Shown: positions 1-8,806, numbered from the stretch's first letter. The stretch: DNA of 64,000 nucleotides from Deferribacterales bacterium Deferri_01 (GCA_001603805.1 LUZY01000009.1:124001-188000); one strand, 5' to 3'. The notes: generated by a model from the sequence alone, not told the origin. Numbers and translations are program-made.

Positions 1-44
1 TCAAAACATCCATTGAAAAAGATAGAACAGGTGTTATTTTTTAA
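1..44 (+). CDS. C-terminal tail of an upstream gene (partial)
   Basis: From base 3 an open frame reads about 13 codons and stops with TAA at 42-44, four bases before the next gene starts. This spacing suggests the end of a coding sequence that begins outside the window. It is too short to name, and it could be chance reading of non-coding DNA. Confidence 0.35.
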   Translation, partial: KTSIEKDRTGVIF

Positions 45-47
45 TCT

Positions 48-455
48 ATGAGAAAATTCGCTGTAATTCCCTTACTGTTTATAATATTTGCATGTGCATC
101 CTTTGAACCTGAAATTGTAAACCAGGGTGCAATTTACGAGATGAGAGGCTTTGAACTGAGCCTTGAAGACAATGTTCTGACAGTTAAAAATACATATTCA
201 GAGAAAGTTTCACGTCTTCAGGTAGATGCTGAATATATTAAGGACGATGCTGTTATAGGCACATTTGTCAGTGTGGGCATAGCTCTTGAACCCGGAGGAG
301 AGAGGCTTTACACACTTGTGATACCGCAGGGTACTGATAAAGTGAAAGTCTCTTACAGAGAGTACCCCTACGGAGAAGAGAGTGGCTCTCTTTTTATTCC
401 GAACACCGGCAGAGTTGGCAAAACCGGTGCAGTTTATTTCATCCTTAATAATTAG
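48..455 (+). CDS. Small predicted lipoprotein, function unknown
   Basis: This is a 135-residue protein with a basic start, a hydrophobic stretch (residues 4-15) and Cys16 in a lipobox-like context (I-F-A-C), so it is probably lipid-anchored in the envelope. The rest is hydrophilic and rich in alternating charged and hydrophobic residues, suggesting a small beta-rich domain. I recognise no family. It starts four bases after a stop codon, so it may be the last gene of an operon that lies mostly left of the window. Its ribosome binding site is weak (CAGGTG, rather far from the ATG), consistent with translational coupling. It is followed by an inverted repeat and then the nitrogen-regulated glnK promoter. 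Confidence 0.6.
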   Translation: MRKFAVIPLLFIIFACASFEPEIVNQGAIYEMRGFELSLEDNVLTVKNTYSEKVSRLQVDAEYIKDDAVIGTFVSVGIALEPGGERLYTLVIPQGTDKVKVSYREYPYGEESGSLFIPNTGRVGKTGAVYFILNN

Positions 456-483
456 TTCCTTTTTAGTTCTGTTTTTAGCCAGT

Positions 484-506
484 TGCTGATTAAAAATTAA
501 TCAGCA
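484..506. repeat. Perfect inverted repeat upstream of glnK: terminator or activator site
   Basis: TGCTGATTAA and TTAATCAGCA form perfect 10-bp arms around three A residues. A pyrimidine-rich run with several Ts follows, so it may terminate the lipoprotein transcript. It is also centred about 75 bp upstream of the -24 element of the glnK sigma-54 promoter, where an enhancer-binding protein could sit. It does not match the classic NtrC site TGCACCA-N5-TGGTGCA. Both readings are open. Confidence 0.55.
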
Positions 507-566
507 CTTTCCCTTTTATTTTTCAAAATGTCTCTTAAATCTTTGTTGTTAATCGTAAAACAATTC

Positions 567-583
567 TTGGCACATCTGTTGCT
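567..583 (+). promoter_or_regulatory. Sigma-54 (-24/-12) promoter of glnK-amtB
   Basis: TTGGCAC at 567-573 and TTGCT at 579-583 match the sigma-54 consensus TTGGCACG-N4-TTGCW with one mismatch. The GG and GC doublets are 12 bp apart, as required. The promoter lies 37 bp before the glnK ATG, which has its own strong Shine-Dalgarno (AAGGAGGAG, 607-615). Sigma-54 control of glnK-amtB by nitrogen status is the known arrangement in many proteobacteria. Confidence 0.85.
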
Positions 584-607
584 TTCATAAGAACATCACC
601 GGAATAA

Positions 608-958
<351 letters not shown>

Positions 959-985
959 TTCCGCAGACAGGTGCAAGGAGGATAT

Positions 986-2314
986 ATGAAAAAAATTATT
1001 ATAATGCTCGGACTGGTGCTTATGGCAGCATCCGGCTTCGCAGACGAAGAACCTCTTACTCTTGAAGGGGTTCAGGCTTCAGTAGATGCGGTACAGGCAA
1101 ATGCAGACTGGCTCTGGACACTTATAGCAGCATTCATGGTCTTTTTTATGCAGCTTGGTTTCGCTATGGTTGAAACAGGCTTTACCAGAGCAAAAAACGC
1201 AGTAAACATAATTATGAAAAACCTTCTGGACTTTTCCATGGGTGCAATCGGCTACTGGGCAGTGGGCTTTGCGCTTATGTTCGGTGCCACAACAACAGGC
1301 TTTTTCGGTACCGAAGGCTTTTTTCTTTCCAACTGGGATATGCAGGACCACTGGACACTCGCATTCTGGATTTTCCAGACAGTTTTCTGCGCCACATCGG
1401 CTACAATAGTTTCAGGAGCTATGGCAGAGAGAACTAACCTTAAAGCCTATCTTCTTTTCAGCCTTGTGATGTCAACAATTATCTACCCCATAGCAGGCAG
1501 CTGGTACTGGGGTTCACTCTTCCACGGTGAAGGCTGGATAGAAGCGTTCGGATTCATAGATTTCGCAGGCTCAACAGTTGTTCACTCAATAGGCGGCTGG
1601 GCTGCTCTCGCCGGTGCTATAGTCGTGGGACCCAGAATAGGTAAATTTGCCAAAGACGGTTCCGTAAGAGCTATACCCGGACACAACATCCCCCTCGCTA
1701 CCATCGGTGTTTTTATACTGTGGTTCGGCTGGTACGGATTCAACGTTGGTTCTGAAACTGCTGCAGACACTGCACTTCCCCTTATCGCTGTGAACACTAC
1801 ACTTGCTCCCGCTGCGGGCGTTCTTGTTGCTCTTTTCACAACTGTATTTCTTTACAAAAAATTCGATGCTGGTATGTCTCTCAACGGCGCTCTTGCAGGT
1901 CTTGTGGGAATCACCGCAGGCTGCGCTAACGTAACACCTGCTTTTGCAGTTCTCATAGGTGCAATTGCAGGCTTCCTTGTAGTGTTCAGCGTTATCTTCT
2001 TCGATAAAATCAGAGTGGATGACCCAGTTGGTGCGATATCCGTACACGGTGTATGCGGTGTGTGGGGTACTCTTGCAGCCGGTCTTTTCAACTACGACTT
2101 TGATGCAGGCGCACTCAGCCCCGTTATACTGCCCCAGATAATCGGTATAGTTGCCGCTTTCGTATGGGCATTCGGCGTATCATTCATCGTCTTTAAAATA
2201 ATTAATATCTTCATAAAAGTGAGAGTTTCTGAAACTGAAGAGCTTGAAGGTCTTGATAAACACGAACACGGTGTGGACGCTTACCCTGAGTATGCAAAAT
2301 CACTTATAAAATAA
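986..2314 (+). CDS. amtB: Ammonium transporter
   Basis: This is a 442-residue inner-membrane ammonium channel of the Amt/MEP/Rh family. The ATG at 986 is chosen because AAGGAGG (975-981) sits at ideal spacing; an earlier in-frame GTG at 971 would begin before that site. The N-terminus looks like a cleavable signal peptide (hydrophobic stretch ending around A-S-G-F-A), as in many Amt proteins, followed by about eleven membrane helices. The twin-histidine pore residues are visible in G-S-T-V-V-H-S-I-G-G and in A-I-S-V-H-G-V-C-G-V-W-G. The C-terminal cytoplasmic tail, where P-II binds, ends in K-S-L-I-K. It is co-transcribed with glnK. Confidence 0.96.
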   Translation: MKKIIIMLGLVLMAASGFADEEPLTLEGVQASVDAVQANADWLWTLIAAFMVFFMQLGFAMVETGFTRAKNAVNIIMKNLLDFSMGAIGYWAVGFALMFGATTTGFFGTEGFFLSNWDMQDHWTLAFWIFQTVFCATSATIVSGAMAERTNLKAYLLFSLVMSTIIYPIAGSWYWGSLFHGEGWIEAFGFIDFAGSTVVHSIGGWAALAGAIVVGPRIGKFAKDGSVRAIPGHNIPLATIGVFILWFGWYGFNVGSETAADTALPLIAVNTTLAPAAGVLVALFTTVFLYKKFDAGMSLNGALAGLVGITAGCANVTPAFAVLIGAIAGFLVVFSVIFFDKIRVDDPVGAISVHGVCGVWGTLAAGLFNYDFDAGALSPVILPQIIGIVAAFVWAFGVSFIVFKIINIFIKVRVSETEELEGLDKHEHGVDAYPEYAKSLIK

Positions 2315-2330
2315 TAAATATCTATAGAAT

Positions 2331-2349
2331 AGTCTGCCTAAGGCAGGCT
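2331..2349. repeat. Short hairpin after amtB
   Basis: AGTCTGCC and GGCAGGCT form 8-bp arms with one G-U pair around a three-base loop, just after the amtB stop and before the stronger terminator. It may protect the 3' end of the mRNA. It lacks a T-run of its own. Confidence 0.5.
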
Positions 2350-2365
2350 ACCTGACCGTTACATT

Positions 2366-2397
2366 GCCCTCTTTCCGCCACGGAGAGAGGGCTTTTT
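2366..2397. terminator. Bidirectional terminator between amtB and the histidine kinase
   Basis: GCCCTCTTTCCG (2366-2377) pairs with CGGAGAGAGGGC (2381-2392) with one G-U pair and a CCA loop, followed by TTTTTT on the plus strand. It lies between two convergent genes, so it probably serves both, although the T-run favours amtB. Confidence 0.88.
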
Positions 2398-3545
2398 TAC
2401 TCTACGGGGAGTGTGATTGAAAAAACGGCGCCTTCGGATGAATTTTCAATATTAAGCTTGCCGTGCATCTTGTCTTCGATGATTGTTTTTGAAAGGTAGA
2501 GACCGATTCCTGTACCGCTGTCATTTTTTGTGGTGAAGTACGGTTTGAAAAGCTTTTTCATTACATGGGGATTTATCCCGGTACCGTTATCAGTTATGTT
2601 TATACGGCATTTTCTTTCCTGCCTCATAACTTCGATATCTATTCGTCCCTGAGCTGTTTTGAAAGATGGGTCATTCTCACGCCGCTGGAGAATGGCATCC
2701 TTTGCGTTTACCATAAGATTCAGAATAACCTGCTTAAATTCATTCCGGTAACCTGTGGTCTCGGCACATGTTCCGTCTGTATCCATGGATACAAAAATGT
2801 TGCATGCCTTAAGCTGGGGGTTAATAATTGATATTATCTCTTCAATAGAACTGGTTATTTTAAATGACCGGGGTGTCTTCTGCGGAATGAAAAAACGTCT
2901 GAAATCGTCCACTGTGGCACTCATGAAAAGGATCTGTGAGTTGATGGCATCTATGTGGTTTTCTATAATGGAGGAATTAAGCTCTCCGTGGTCAAAGTCA
3001 TCACCTATGGTTTGGGCAATTATGGCGAGCGTATTAAGCGGCTGTTTCCATTGATGTGCGATGACACCGAGCATTTCACCCATTGCAGCCATCTTCGACT
3101 GCTGTATCAGAAGTTTTTCCTGTTTTTTCTGTTTTTTCTTAAGCTTGCTGATTTCGGAAATGTTTTCAAAAAAAACAATGAATAAATCTTTTTCATCCGC
3201 ACTCTTTAATTCTGCTGCATCAGCCTTGAACTTGAGCTTTCTCCCTGCTGAATCAATAAATTTGAGTTTTTTTGTGCCTGAATCAGACTCTGCGAGCATT
3301 CGGTTAAGTTTTTCAAAGCTTTTGGGAGTGAGTAAAACTTTAATATTATCAAAGGAGAGACTGTTTTCTTCATGATTGAATATTTCCCTGAAACTGGGAC
3401 TCGAACGGAGAATGTTTCCCTCTTTATCCAGCATGCAGAAAGCAGGAGCTGATATGCGGAAATACTCATGAGCCGCCGCAGAGGCGATTTTTTCAGAGAT
3501 ATTTGCCGAATAGTCAGATTCATTTGTTTCTGTTTTGCTTTTCAA
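2397..3545 (-). CDS. PAS-domain sensor histidine kinase (soluble)
   Basis: This is a 382-residue kinase without membrane segments. Residues about 25-130 form a PAS-type sensor, followed by a lysine-rich coiled-coil linker (about 132-150). The phosphoacceptor is His164 in V-I-A-H-Q-W-K-Q-P-L. The ATPase domain shows the N box (N-L-M-V-N-A-K-D-A), the G1 box (D-N-G-T-G-I), the F box (L-F-K-P-Y-F-T-T-K) and the G2 box (G-T-G-I-G-L-Y). The H-Q-W-K-Q-P-L signature is shared with the large kinase at 57183-60458, so the two belong to the same subfamily. No response regulator is adjacent, and the signal cannot be read from the sequence. It is divergent from hsp20. Confidence 0.9.
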   Translation of the reverse strand: MKSKTETNESDYSANISEKIASAAAHEYFRISAPAFCMLDKEGNILRSSPSFREIFNHEENSLSFDNIKVLLTPKSFEKLNRMLAESDSGTKKLKFIDSAGRKLKFKADAAELKSADEKDLFIVFFENISEISKLKKKQKKQEKLLIQQSKMAAMGEMLGVIAHQWKQPLNTLAIIAQTIGDDFDHGELNSSIIENHIDAINSQILFMSATVDDFRRFFIPQKTPRSFKITSSIEEIISIINPQLKACNIFVSMDTDGTCAETTGYRNEFKQVILNLMVNAKDAILQRRENDPSFKTAQGRIDIEVMRQERKCRINITDNGTGINPHVMKKLFKPYFTTKNDSGTGIGLYLSKTIIEDKMHGKLNIENSSEGAVFSITLPVE

Positions 3546-3772
3546 TGAAGGGCTCCGTTAGCTATCGGATAGTTAGATACACGCTAACTTGTTATTTGTA
3601 AATACTATGTTTAAGTTAGTCAATATAAAGATAATTTGAAATTTAGCCAGTGTATAATTATTCTTTCTTTGAAAAGAATGAAATCTGACTTTTTGATATA
3701 ATAAAACTTGACACGAATAGGCTAAGATATATTTTGTATATTGTTAATACACTATACCTATGGAGGTGGAAA
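3546..3772. promoter_or_regulatory. AT-rich divergent control region with hsp20 promoter
   Basis: This 227-bp gap between divergent genes holds TTGACA at 3708-3713 and TATTTT at 3730-3735 (16-bp spacer), a plausible main-type promoter for hsp20. The extended CTTGACA would also fit a heat-shock -35. The hsp20 ribosome binding site GGAGGTGG is at 3762-3769. Near the kinase end, GTTAGC (3557-3562) and GCTAAC (3583-3588) form a small inverted repeat. I see no CIRCE element. Confidence 0.55.
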
Positions 3773-4216
3773 ATGCTTAAAAGACGTGACGAAATTTTCT
3801 TCTCTCCCTTCAGAAGCCTTTTGGATCTCAACAGGGAGATGAGCAGATTTCTGGACAGGTTCGGTGATGACGAATCCATGCCCGGCGGGTTCAAACCAGA
3901 TGTTGATATCGTGGAGAAGAACGGGCAGCTGGTTGTAACGGCTGACCTGCCTGGAATGGAAGAAAAGGATATTGAAGTCACCATCAACGACGGTGTTCTC
4001 TCTGTAAAAGGTGAGAGAACCGAAGAAAAAGAGGAAACCGAAAAAGGCTTTCACAGACGTGAAAGGGTTTTCGGAAAATTTGTGAGACAGTTCGCACTTC
4101 CCAAAGGAGCGGATGCCGATAATGTCAGGGCGGTTTTTAAGAAAGGCGTCCTCGAAGTTAAAATTCCGCTGAAAGCTGTTGCGGAAGAAAAGAGAGTTCA
4201 GATCGAAGCTAAGTAA
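3773..4216 (+). CDS. Small heat-shock protein (Hsp20/alpha-crystallin)
   Basis: This 147-residue ATP-independent chaperone keeps unfolding cytoplasmic proteins soluble. The start at 3773 is set by the strong Shine-Dalgarno GGAGGTGG immediately upstream; an earlier in-frame start at 3734 lies between promoter and ribosome binding site. The alpha-crystallin domain runs from about residue 40 (F-K-P-D-V-D-I-V-E) to about 135. It contains the A-D-L-P-G-M segment, the F-x-R-x-F-x-L-P strand region (F-V-R-Q-F-A-L-P) and the G-V-L-E-V-K-I-P motif, and ends in a short charged tail. It stands alone with its own promoter and terminator, next to lon on the opposite strand; a second, more divergent Hsp20 lies on the far side of lon. 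Confidence 0.95.
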   Translation: MLKRRDEIFFSPFRSLLDLNREMSRFLDRFGDDESMPGGFKPDVDIVEKNGQLVVTADLPGMEEKDIEVTINDGVLSVKGERTEEKEETEKGFHRRERVFGKFVRQFALPKGADADNVRAVFKKGVLEVKIPLKAVAEEKRVQIEAK

Positions 4217-4217
4217 C

Positions 4218-4250
4218 AAAATCCCCCGGAAATCCGGGGGATTTTTATTT
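4218..4250. terminator. Terminator between hsp20 and lon (both directions)
   Basis: AAAATCCCCCGGA pairs with TCCGGGGGATTTT around two A residues, giving a long GC-rich stem with A and T runs on both sides. It can therefore end both the rightward hsp20 and the leftward lon transcripts. Confidence 0.92.
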
Positions 4251-4263
4251 TAAGATTTAATTC

Positions 4264-6696
4264 CTATGCATTTTTTTCAGCGGGTTTTTTCTTTGCCGCT
4301 GCTTTCTTTGGTGTTGCTGCCGGTTTTTCTTCCACTGTTTTTTCGTCCGCAGGTTTGGGCGGAGCAGGAAGCAGGGCTATTTCAGCCACTTCTTCAAACT
4401 TCTCAACAGGGATAATCTCAAGAGAGCTTTTTACATACTTGGGCATGCTCACAAGGTCTTTCTCATTCTTTTTGGGAATGAGTACCTTGGTTATCCCGTG
4501 TCTTTTTGCTGCAAGCAGTTTCTCTTTCAGCCCGCCGATTGGGAGAACTTTTCCCGTAATGGTTATCTCCCCTGTCATGGCAACTGACTTATGGATTGCT
4601 CTGCCTGTGAAAACAGAGAGAAGGGCAGTTCCCATTGTAATTCCCGCGGATGGTCCGTCCTTGGGGATAGCTCCGGCGGGAACGTGTACGTGTATATCAT
4701 ACTTGTTGAAGTCCTCGGGATCGACACCGTATCGTGAGGCGATTGTTCTCACATAGGTGTATGCTGCACGGGAGGATTCCTTCATCACATCACCAAGCTG
4801 CCCTGTAACAAGGAGATTTCCCTTACCCGGATACTTGGTGCATTCGATAAAGAGGACATCTCCGCCTACAGGGGTCCATGCAAGACCGGTGGCAGTACCT
4901 ACTTCATTATCCTTAAGCTCTTCATCGTCCATGAACTTCACTGCACCGAGGAACTTCTCTGCGAGAGAAGGGGTAATGCTGTAGGTTTTTGAATGTCCTT
5001 CCACAATCTTTCGCCCGACCTTACGGCAAACTGTTCCAATGTTTCGCTCAAGGTTTCTCAAGCCGGATTCACGGGTGTAGCTTTTGATAATGTGCATTAT
5101 TGCAGTCTTTGAGAACTTTATTTGCTCCGGTGTGAGTCCGTTTTCCTTTATCTGTCTGGGTACAAGGTATTTTTCTGCTATTTTGAGTTTTTCCTCTTCC
5201 GTGTAACCGGGAATCTGTATTATCTCCATCCTGTCACGGAGAGCGTGAGGGATGGGGTCAAGGTAGTTCGCAGTGGTGATGAACAGAACCTTGGAAAGAT
5301 CAAAGGGCACACCGAGGAAGTGATCCACAAAGTTAACATTCTGTACTGGATCAAGCACTTCTAGAAGAGCTGATGCGGGGTCGCCTCTGAAGTCGCTTCC
5401 CAGCTTGTCTATTTCATCCAGCATTATCAGCGGGTTGTTGGTGCCTGCTGTTTTCATGCTCTGGATAATCTTACCGGGGAGAGCGCCGATGTATGTTCTT
5501 CTGTGTCCTCTTATTTCCGCTTCATCCCTCATTCCGCCGAGACTCATGCGGACATATTCTCTGCCCATTGCGCTGGCTATTGATTTGCCCAGAGATGTTT
5601 TGCCGACTCCGGGAGGTCCCACAAAGCAGAGTATGGGGCTTTTCATATCTTTTTTCAGCTTACGCAGTGCAAGGAAGTCGAGAATGCGCTCTTTGACTTC
5701 TTCCAGCCCGAAATGGTCGTCATTCAGGATCTTTTTGGCGGTTATAAGATCCAGCTTTTCTTTGCTGGCTTTACTCCATGGAAGTTCAACCAGCCAGTCA
5801 AGGAATGTTCTTGCCACTGTGGATTCCGCAGAATCAGGATGCATGCGTGCGAGTCGTTTAAGCTGTTTATCGGCTTCTTCTGCTATCGCCTTGGGCATCT
5901 TGGCTTTTTTAATCTTCTTTTCGTATTCTTCTATCTCGATCTGGAAGTCGTCTTCCTCACCGAGTTCTTTTTTAATTGCCTTAAGCTGTTCCCTAAGGAA
6001 GTATTCCTTCTGGCTTTTATCTATTTCTCCCCGTGCCTCGTTCATGATTTTCTGCTGAACTTCGAGAATCGAGATCTCACGGGTAAGGAACTCGCTCACT
6101 TTTTTAAGGCGCTCAACTGTATCATCCTCTTCCAGAACTTCCTGTGCCTCTTCCATTTTGAGACCAAGGTTGGAGACTATGATATCCGCAAGCTTGCCTG
6201 AGTCTTCAATGGTCTCTATCACTGCAAGCAGATCAGGGAGCATTGGTTTACCGAGGCTGACAGCGTTATGAAGCTGTTCTTTAACATGCCTGATCAAAGC
6301 TTCAGAGGCGAGGTTGCTTTCTGATGCTTCTTCACTGAAAGGTGTTATTTTTACCTTCGCAAAGGGCTTCATCTGTACGTATTCTTCAATAGTTGCTCTT
6401 TTAACACCCTGAACCAGTATCTTGATTCTTTCATCGGGCAGTTTCAGCATACGCAGAATAACAGCAACGGTGCCTACGGTGTTTATATCGCTTTCTTCGG
6501 GTTCCTCCTGCGAGGCGTCCTTCTGGCAGGCGAGAAAAATAAGCCTGTCCGCGCTGAGTGCGTCATTAACTGCGGCTATGCTGCTTTCTCTGCCTACAAA
6601 CAGAGGCAGAACCATATATGGGAAAACAACTATGTCCCTTACAGGCAGCAAGGGCAATTGTTCCGGTATTTTTACATCCGATTCAAACTGTTCCAC
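4264..6696 (-). CDS. lon: ATP-dependent Lon protease
   Basis: This 810-residue cytoplasmic AAA+ serine protease degrades misfolded and regulatory proteins. The N-terminal LON substrate domain starts near residue 14 (L-P-L-L-P-V-R-D-I-V). Walker A is G-P-P-G-V-G-K-T and Walker B leads into L-I-M-L-D-E-I-D-K. The catalytic Ser683 is in K-D-G-P-S-A-G and Lys726 in G-G-L-K-E-K, 43 residues apart as in E. coli. An unusual C-terminal tail of about 30 residues is rich in Lys, Ala, Pro and Glu (for example P-K-K-A-A-A-K-K-K-P) and looks disordered. lon is the last gene of the leftward run and follows a second hsp20 by 18 bp, a chaperone-protease pairing. Both genes share the terminator at 4218-4250 with the convergent hsp20. 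Confidence 0.98.
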   Translation of the reverse strand: MEQFESDVKIPEQLPLLPVRDIVVFPYMVLPLFVGRESSIAAVNDALSADRLIFLACQKDASQEEPEESDINTVGTVAVILRMLKLPDERIKILVQGVKRATIEEYVQMKPFAKVKITPFSEEASESNLASEALIRHVKEQLHNAVSLGKPMLPDLLAVIETIEDSGKLADIIVSNLGLKMEEAQEVLEEDDTVERLKKVSEFLTREISILEVQQKIMNEARGEIDKSQKEYFLREQLKAIKKELGEEDDFQIEIEEYEKKIKKAKMPKAIAEEADKQLKRLARMHPDSAESTVARTFLDWLVELPWSKASKEKLDLITAKKILNDDHFGLEEVKERILDFLALRKLKKDMKSPILCFVGPPGVGKTSLGKSIASAMGREYVRMSLGGMRDEAEIRGHRRTYIGALPGKIIQSMKTAGTNNPLIMLDEIDKLGSDFRGDPASALLEVLDPVQNVNFVDHFLGVPFDLSKVLFITTANYLDPIPHALRDRMEIIQIPGYTEEEKLKIAEKYLVPRQIKENGLTPEQIKFSKTAIMHIIKSYTRESGLRNLERNIGTVCRKVGRKIVEGHSKTYSITPSLAEKFLGAVKFMDDEELKDNEVGTATGLAWTPVGGDVLFIECTKYPGKGNLLVTGQLGDVMKESSRAAYTYVRTIASRYGVDPEDFNKYDIHVHVPAGAIPKDGPSAGITMGTALLSVFTGRAIHKSVAMTGEITITGKVLPIGGLKEKLLAAKRHGITKVLIPKKNEKDLVSMPKYVKSSLEIIPVEKFEEVAEIALLPAPPKPADEKTVEEKPAATPKKAAAKKKPAEKNA

Positions 6697-6714
6697 TTCA
6701 CCCTCTCCTGTATC

Positions 6715-7125
6715 TTAGTTTTCTTCTTTTTTCAGGGTAACTGTAAGAACCCCGTTCTTAAGCAGTGCCTGTGTATTGTCTTTATCAACGGCGCAAGGAA
6801 GCTGCATTATTCTTTTAAATGGTGCAAACTCTCTTTCCGCACGTATGAAAAAGATCTGCTTGTCGGTGCAGTATCTTTTTCTTATTCCTTCTATTATAAG
6901 AAGATTTTCGTAAAGGTACACTGTAAAATCATTCACAGTCAACCCGGGCAGTTCCGCAGTGATGATTATTTCATCTCCTCTGATCATAACATCCAGAGCC
7001 GGAGTGCCTGTTTCCGTTATGGGGCTTTTGCTGCGCTCCATAAGTTTAAGAAGCTCCTCCACTTCCTTCTTCATAAGTCCGTGAATGAAGCGTATTTTTG
7101 AGATAGAGTCGCCTTCATTACTCAT
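6715..7125 (-). CDS. Divergent Hsp20-family protein
   Basis: This 136-residue protein has an alpha-crystallin-type domain from about residue 43 (A-L-D-V-M-I-R-G-D-E). It contains I-T-A-E-L-P-G-L, a strand region F-K-R-I-M-Q-L-P, and the hallmark G-V-L-T-V-T-L-K-K near the end. The N-terminal arm is helical and charged. It is clearly related to, but not a close copy of, the Hsp20 at 3773. It lies four bases after galU and 18 bp before lon in the same direction, so it is probably co-transcribed with both. A role in handing clients to Lon is an inference from position only. Confidence 0.88.
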   Translation of the reverse strand: MSNEGDSISKIRFIHGLMKKEVEELLKLMERSKSPITETGTPALDVMIRGDEIIITAELPGLTVNDFTVYLYENLLIIEGIRKRYCTDKQIFFIRAEREFAPFKRIMQLPCAVDKDNTQALLKNGVLTVTLKKEEN

Positions 7126-7129
7126 ATGA

Positions 7130-7999
7130 TCACCTTGTTCTGCAAAGAACCGACATTAAGTCCATCATGGCGTCTTTGGTGTCGTCCCGTGAGAGGGCAA
7201 AATGCACGGTAGCCTCAATCAGTCCGTGTTTGTTTCCGCAGTCGAACCTCTGCCCCTCGAAACGGTAGCCGTAAACGCCGCTTTTTTCAGCAACGGCATG
7301 TATCGCGTCCGTAAGCTGAATTTCGTTTCCTGTGCCTGCGGATGTGTTTTCAAGTTCGTCCATTATTTCAGGTGTAAGTATATATCTGCCTATAATAGCA
7401 AGATCGCTCGGCGGATTGTTTTTAGGTTTTTCCACCATGTAGCCAAGCTTATACAGTCTTTCATCTATCTGCTTTTCAACTTTTACTATGCCGTATTTAT
7501 GGGCGTCCGCAAGGGGAACATGCATTATGGAGATTACAGGAGACTTAACCTTGTCAAATTCTTTTGCCATTTCGCCTATGACTGAAGACTTTGAAAGAAT
7601 TATATCATCCGGCAGGATTACCGCAAAAGGATCACGCCCGACTATGTCTTTGGCGCAGAGTACCGCATGTCCCAGTCCTCTGGGTTCTTTCTGGCGGACA
7701 TATACCACATCGCACATGTCAGAAATTTTGCGGACCTCTTTCAGCAGATCTTCCTTGCCGGCTTCCGCCAGCGCCGCTTCAAGGTTGGGATCACGGTCAA
7801 AGTGATCTTCCATTGATTTCTTTGTGCGTCCGGTTACGAATATTATGCGTTCTATTCCGCCTTTTAATGCCTCTTCTACTCCGTACTGAATGAGAGGCTT
7901 GTCAATAAGCGTCACCATTTCTTTCGGGATGGCTTTAGTGGCCGGCAGAAGTCTTGTTCCGAAACCTGCAACGGGGAAAACCGCACTCCTAACTTTCAT
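7130..7999 (-). CDS. galU: UTP-glucose-1-phosphate uridylyltransferase
   Basis: This 289-residue enzyme makes UDP-glucose from UTP and glucose-1-phosphate for envelope polysaccharides. The nucleotide-binding start V-F-P-V-A-G-F-G-T-R-L-L-P-A-T-K-A is the GalU signature, followed by P-K-E-M and D-K-P-L-I-Q-Y. Further conserved segments are L-P-D-D in the metal-binding region, E-K-P and F-D-C-G-N-K-H-G near the end. The length is normal. It sits in a tight leftward run, 15 bp after amrB and four bases before hsp20. Confidence 0.96.
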   Translation of the reverse strand: MKVRSAVFPVAGFGTRLLPATKAIPKEMVTLIDKPLIQYGVEEALKGGIERIIFVTGRTKKSMEDHFDRDPNLEAALAEAGKEDLLKEVRKISDMCDVVYVRQKEPRGLGHAVLCAKDIVGRDPFAVILPDDIILSKSSVIGEMAKEFDKVKSPVISIMHVPLADAHKYGIVKVEKQIDERLYKLGYMVEKPKNNPPSDLAIIGRYILTPEIMDELENTSAGTGNEIQLTDAIHAVAEKSGVYGYRFEGQRFDCGNKHGLIEATVHFALSRDDTKDAMMDLMSVLCRTR

Positions 8000-8014
8000 T
8001 GTATCATCCTTGAT

Positions 8015-8806
8015 TTATTTGTGGAAAATAACTCCGGCATAGCCGACAACTCTGTCATAGTCACCGCTGACATATCCGCTGTGAGTATGCTCCACAAGTT
8101 CAGTCTCTGTGCATCCTTTAAGCTTGCAGTATGTTATAGCTGCCGCTGCGGGAACAGCCCCGCACATTGAAATATTCATCCCGGACACTGTTCTTGCAAG
8201 CTCTTTTTCATCAAGAGCAAGAACGGCTTGGAGAGCAGCATTGTCCTTACGGTCCGTAACGGACGCATTCTCAAAATGATTCATATCTGAGCTTATCACA
8301 ACAAGGGTATTATCATCACAAACCTGAGCCAGAAGTTCGCCCATAGCTCTGCATGTTTCACTGCTCAGACCCATGACAGTCACGGGAGTAATCCTTATAT
8401 CCGGGTTAAAGTGTTTTAATATCGGAACAATAACTTCCAGAGAATGTTCATTGATATGAGCCATGGCGTCCTCTGAGCAGATGTGCGAGGATGTCAGCTT
8501 TTTTATCATATCCCCGTCCGTTTTGACATCGCCGAAGGGGGTTTCCCATATTCCTTCTGGATAAATGGAAACACGGGCTCCGAGTCCCGTGTGATTGGGA
8601 CCCATCAATATTACTCTGTCTGGAATTCTGACTCTGGAAGCTGTTTTTACAGCGGTGCTGCCGGAGTATATCCAGCCTGCGTGGGGCAGCATAACTGCCA
8701 GTGCTTCACAGGGCGGAGCGCCCGCAGTGTTTTCTGAAATAAATTTTTCCGCTTCTTCAGCGGAGGACGGGTAAAATAGACCTTTTACCGCAGCTTTTCT
8801 GAACAT
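8015..8806 (-). CDS. amrB: MEMO-family protein (AmmeMemoRadiSam system B-type)
   Basis: This is a 263-residue member of the MEMO family, related to class III non-haem iron dioxygenases. Visible features are the P-H-A-G-W-I-Y-S-G motif, G-P-N-H-T-G, the E-H-S-L-E segment and S-S-D-M-N-H-F, the His-rich positions conserved in the family. The C-terminus G-D-Y-D-R-V-V-G-Y-A is typical. The family is widespread and often linked to a radical SAM protein (AmrS) and an AMMECR1 protein (AmrA). Neither partner is adjacent here, although the radical SAM enzyme MqnE is two genes upstream. The biochemical role is not established. The gene overlaps the upstream gene by 22 bp. Confidence 0.88.
   Translation of the reverse strand: MFRKAAVKGLFYPSSAEEAEKFISENTAGAPPCEALAVMLPHAGWIYSGSTAVKTASRVRIPDRVILMGPNHTGLGARVSIYPEGIWETPFGDVKTDGDMIKKLTSSHICSEDAMAHINEHSLEVIVPILKHFNPDIRITPVTVMGLSSETCRAMGELLAQVCDDNTLVVISSDMNHFENASVTDRKDNAALQAVLALDEKELARTVSGMNISMCGAVPAAAAITYCKLKGCTETELVEHTHSGYVSGDYDRVVGYAGVIFHK

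Noticed and set aside
1586-2047. Leftward open frames inside amtB
   Set aside because: They lie antisense to a fully recognisable transporter, have no ribosome binding site and show no family pattern.
5405-6058. Rightward 217-codon frame inside lon
   Set aside because: It is the antisense of a conserved protease region; composition (Ser/Leu/Arg-rich) is typical of a shadow frame.
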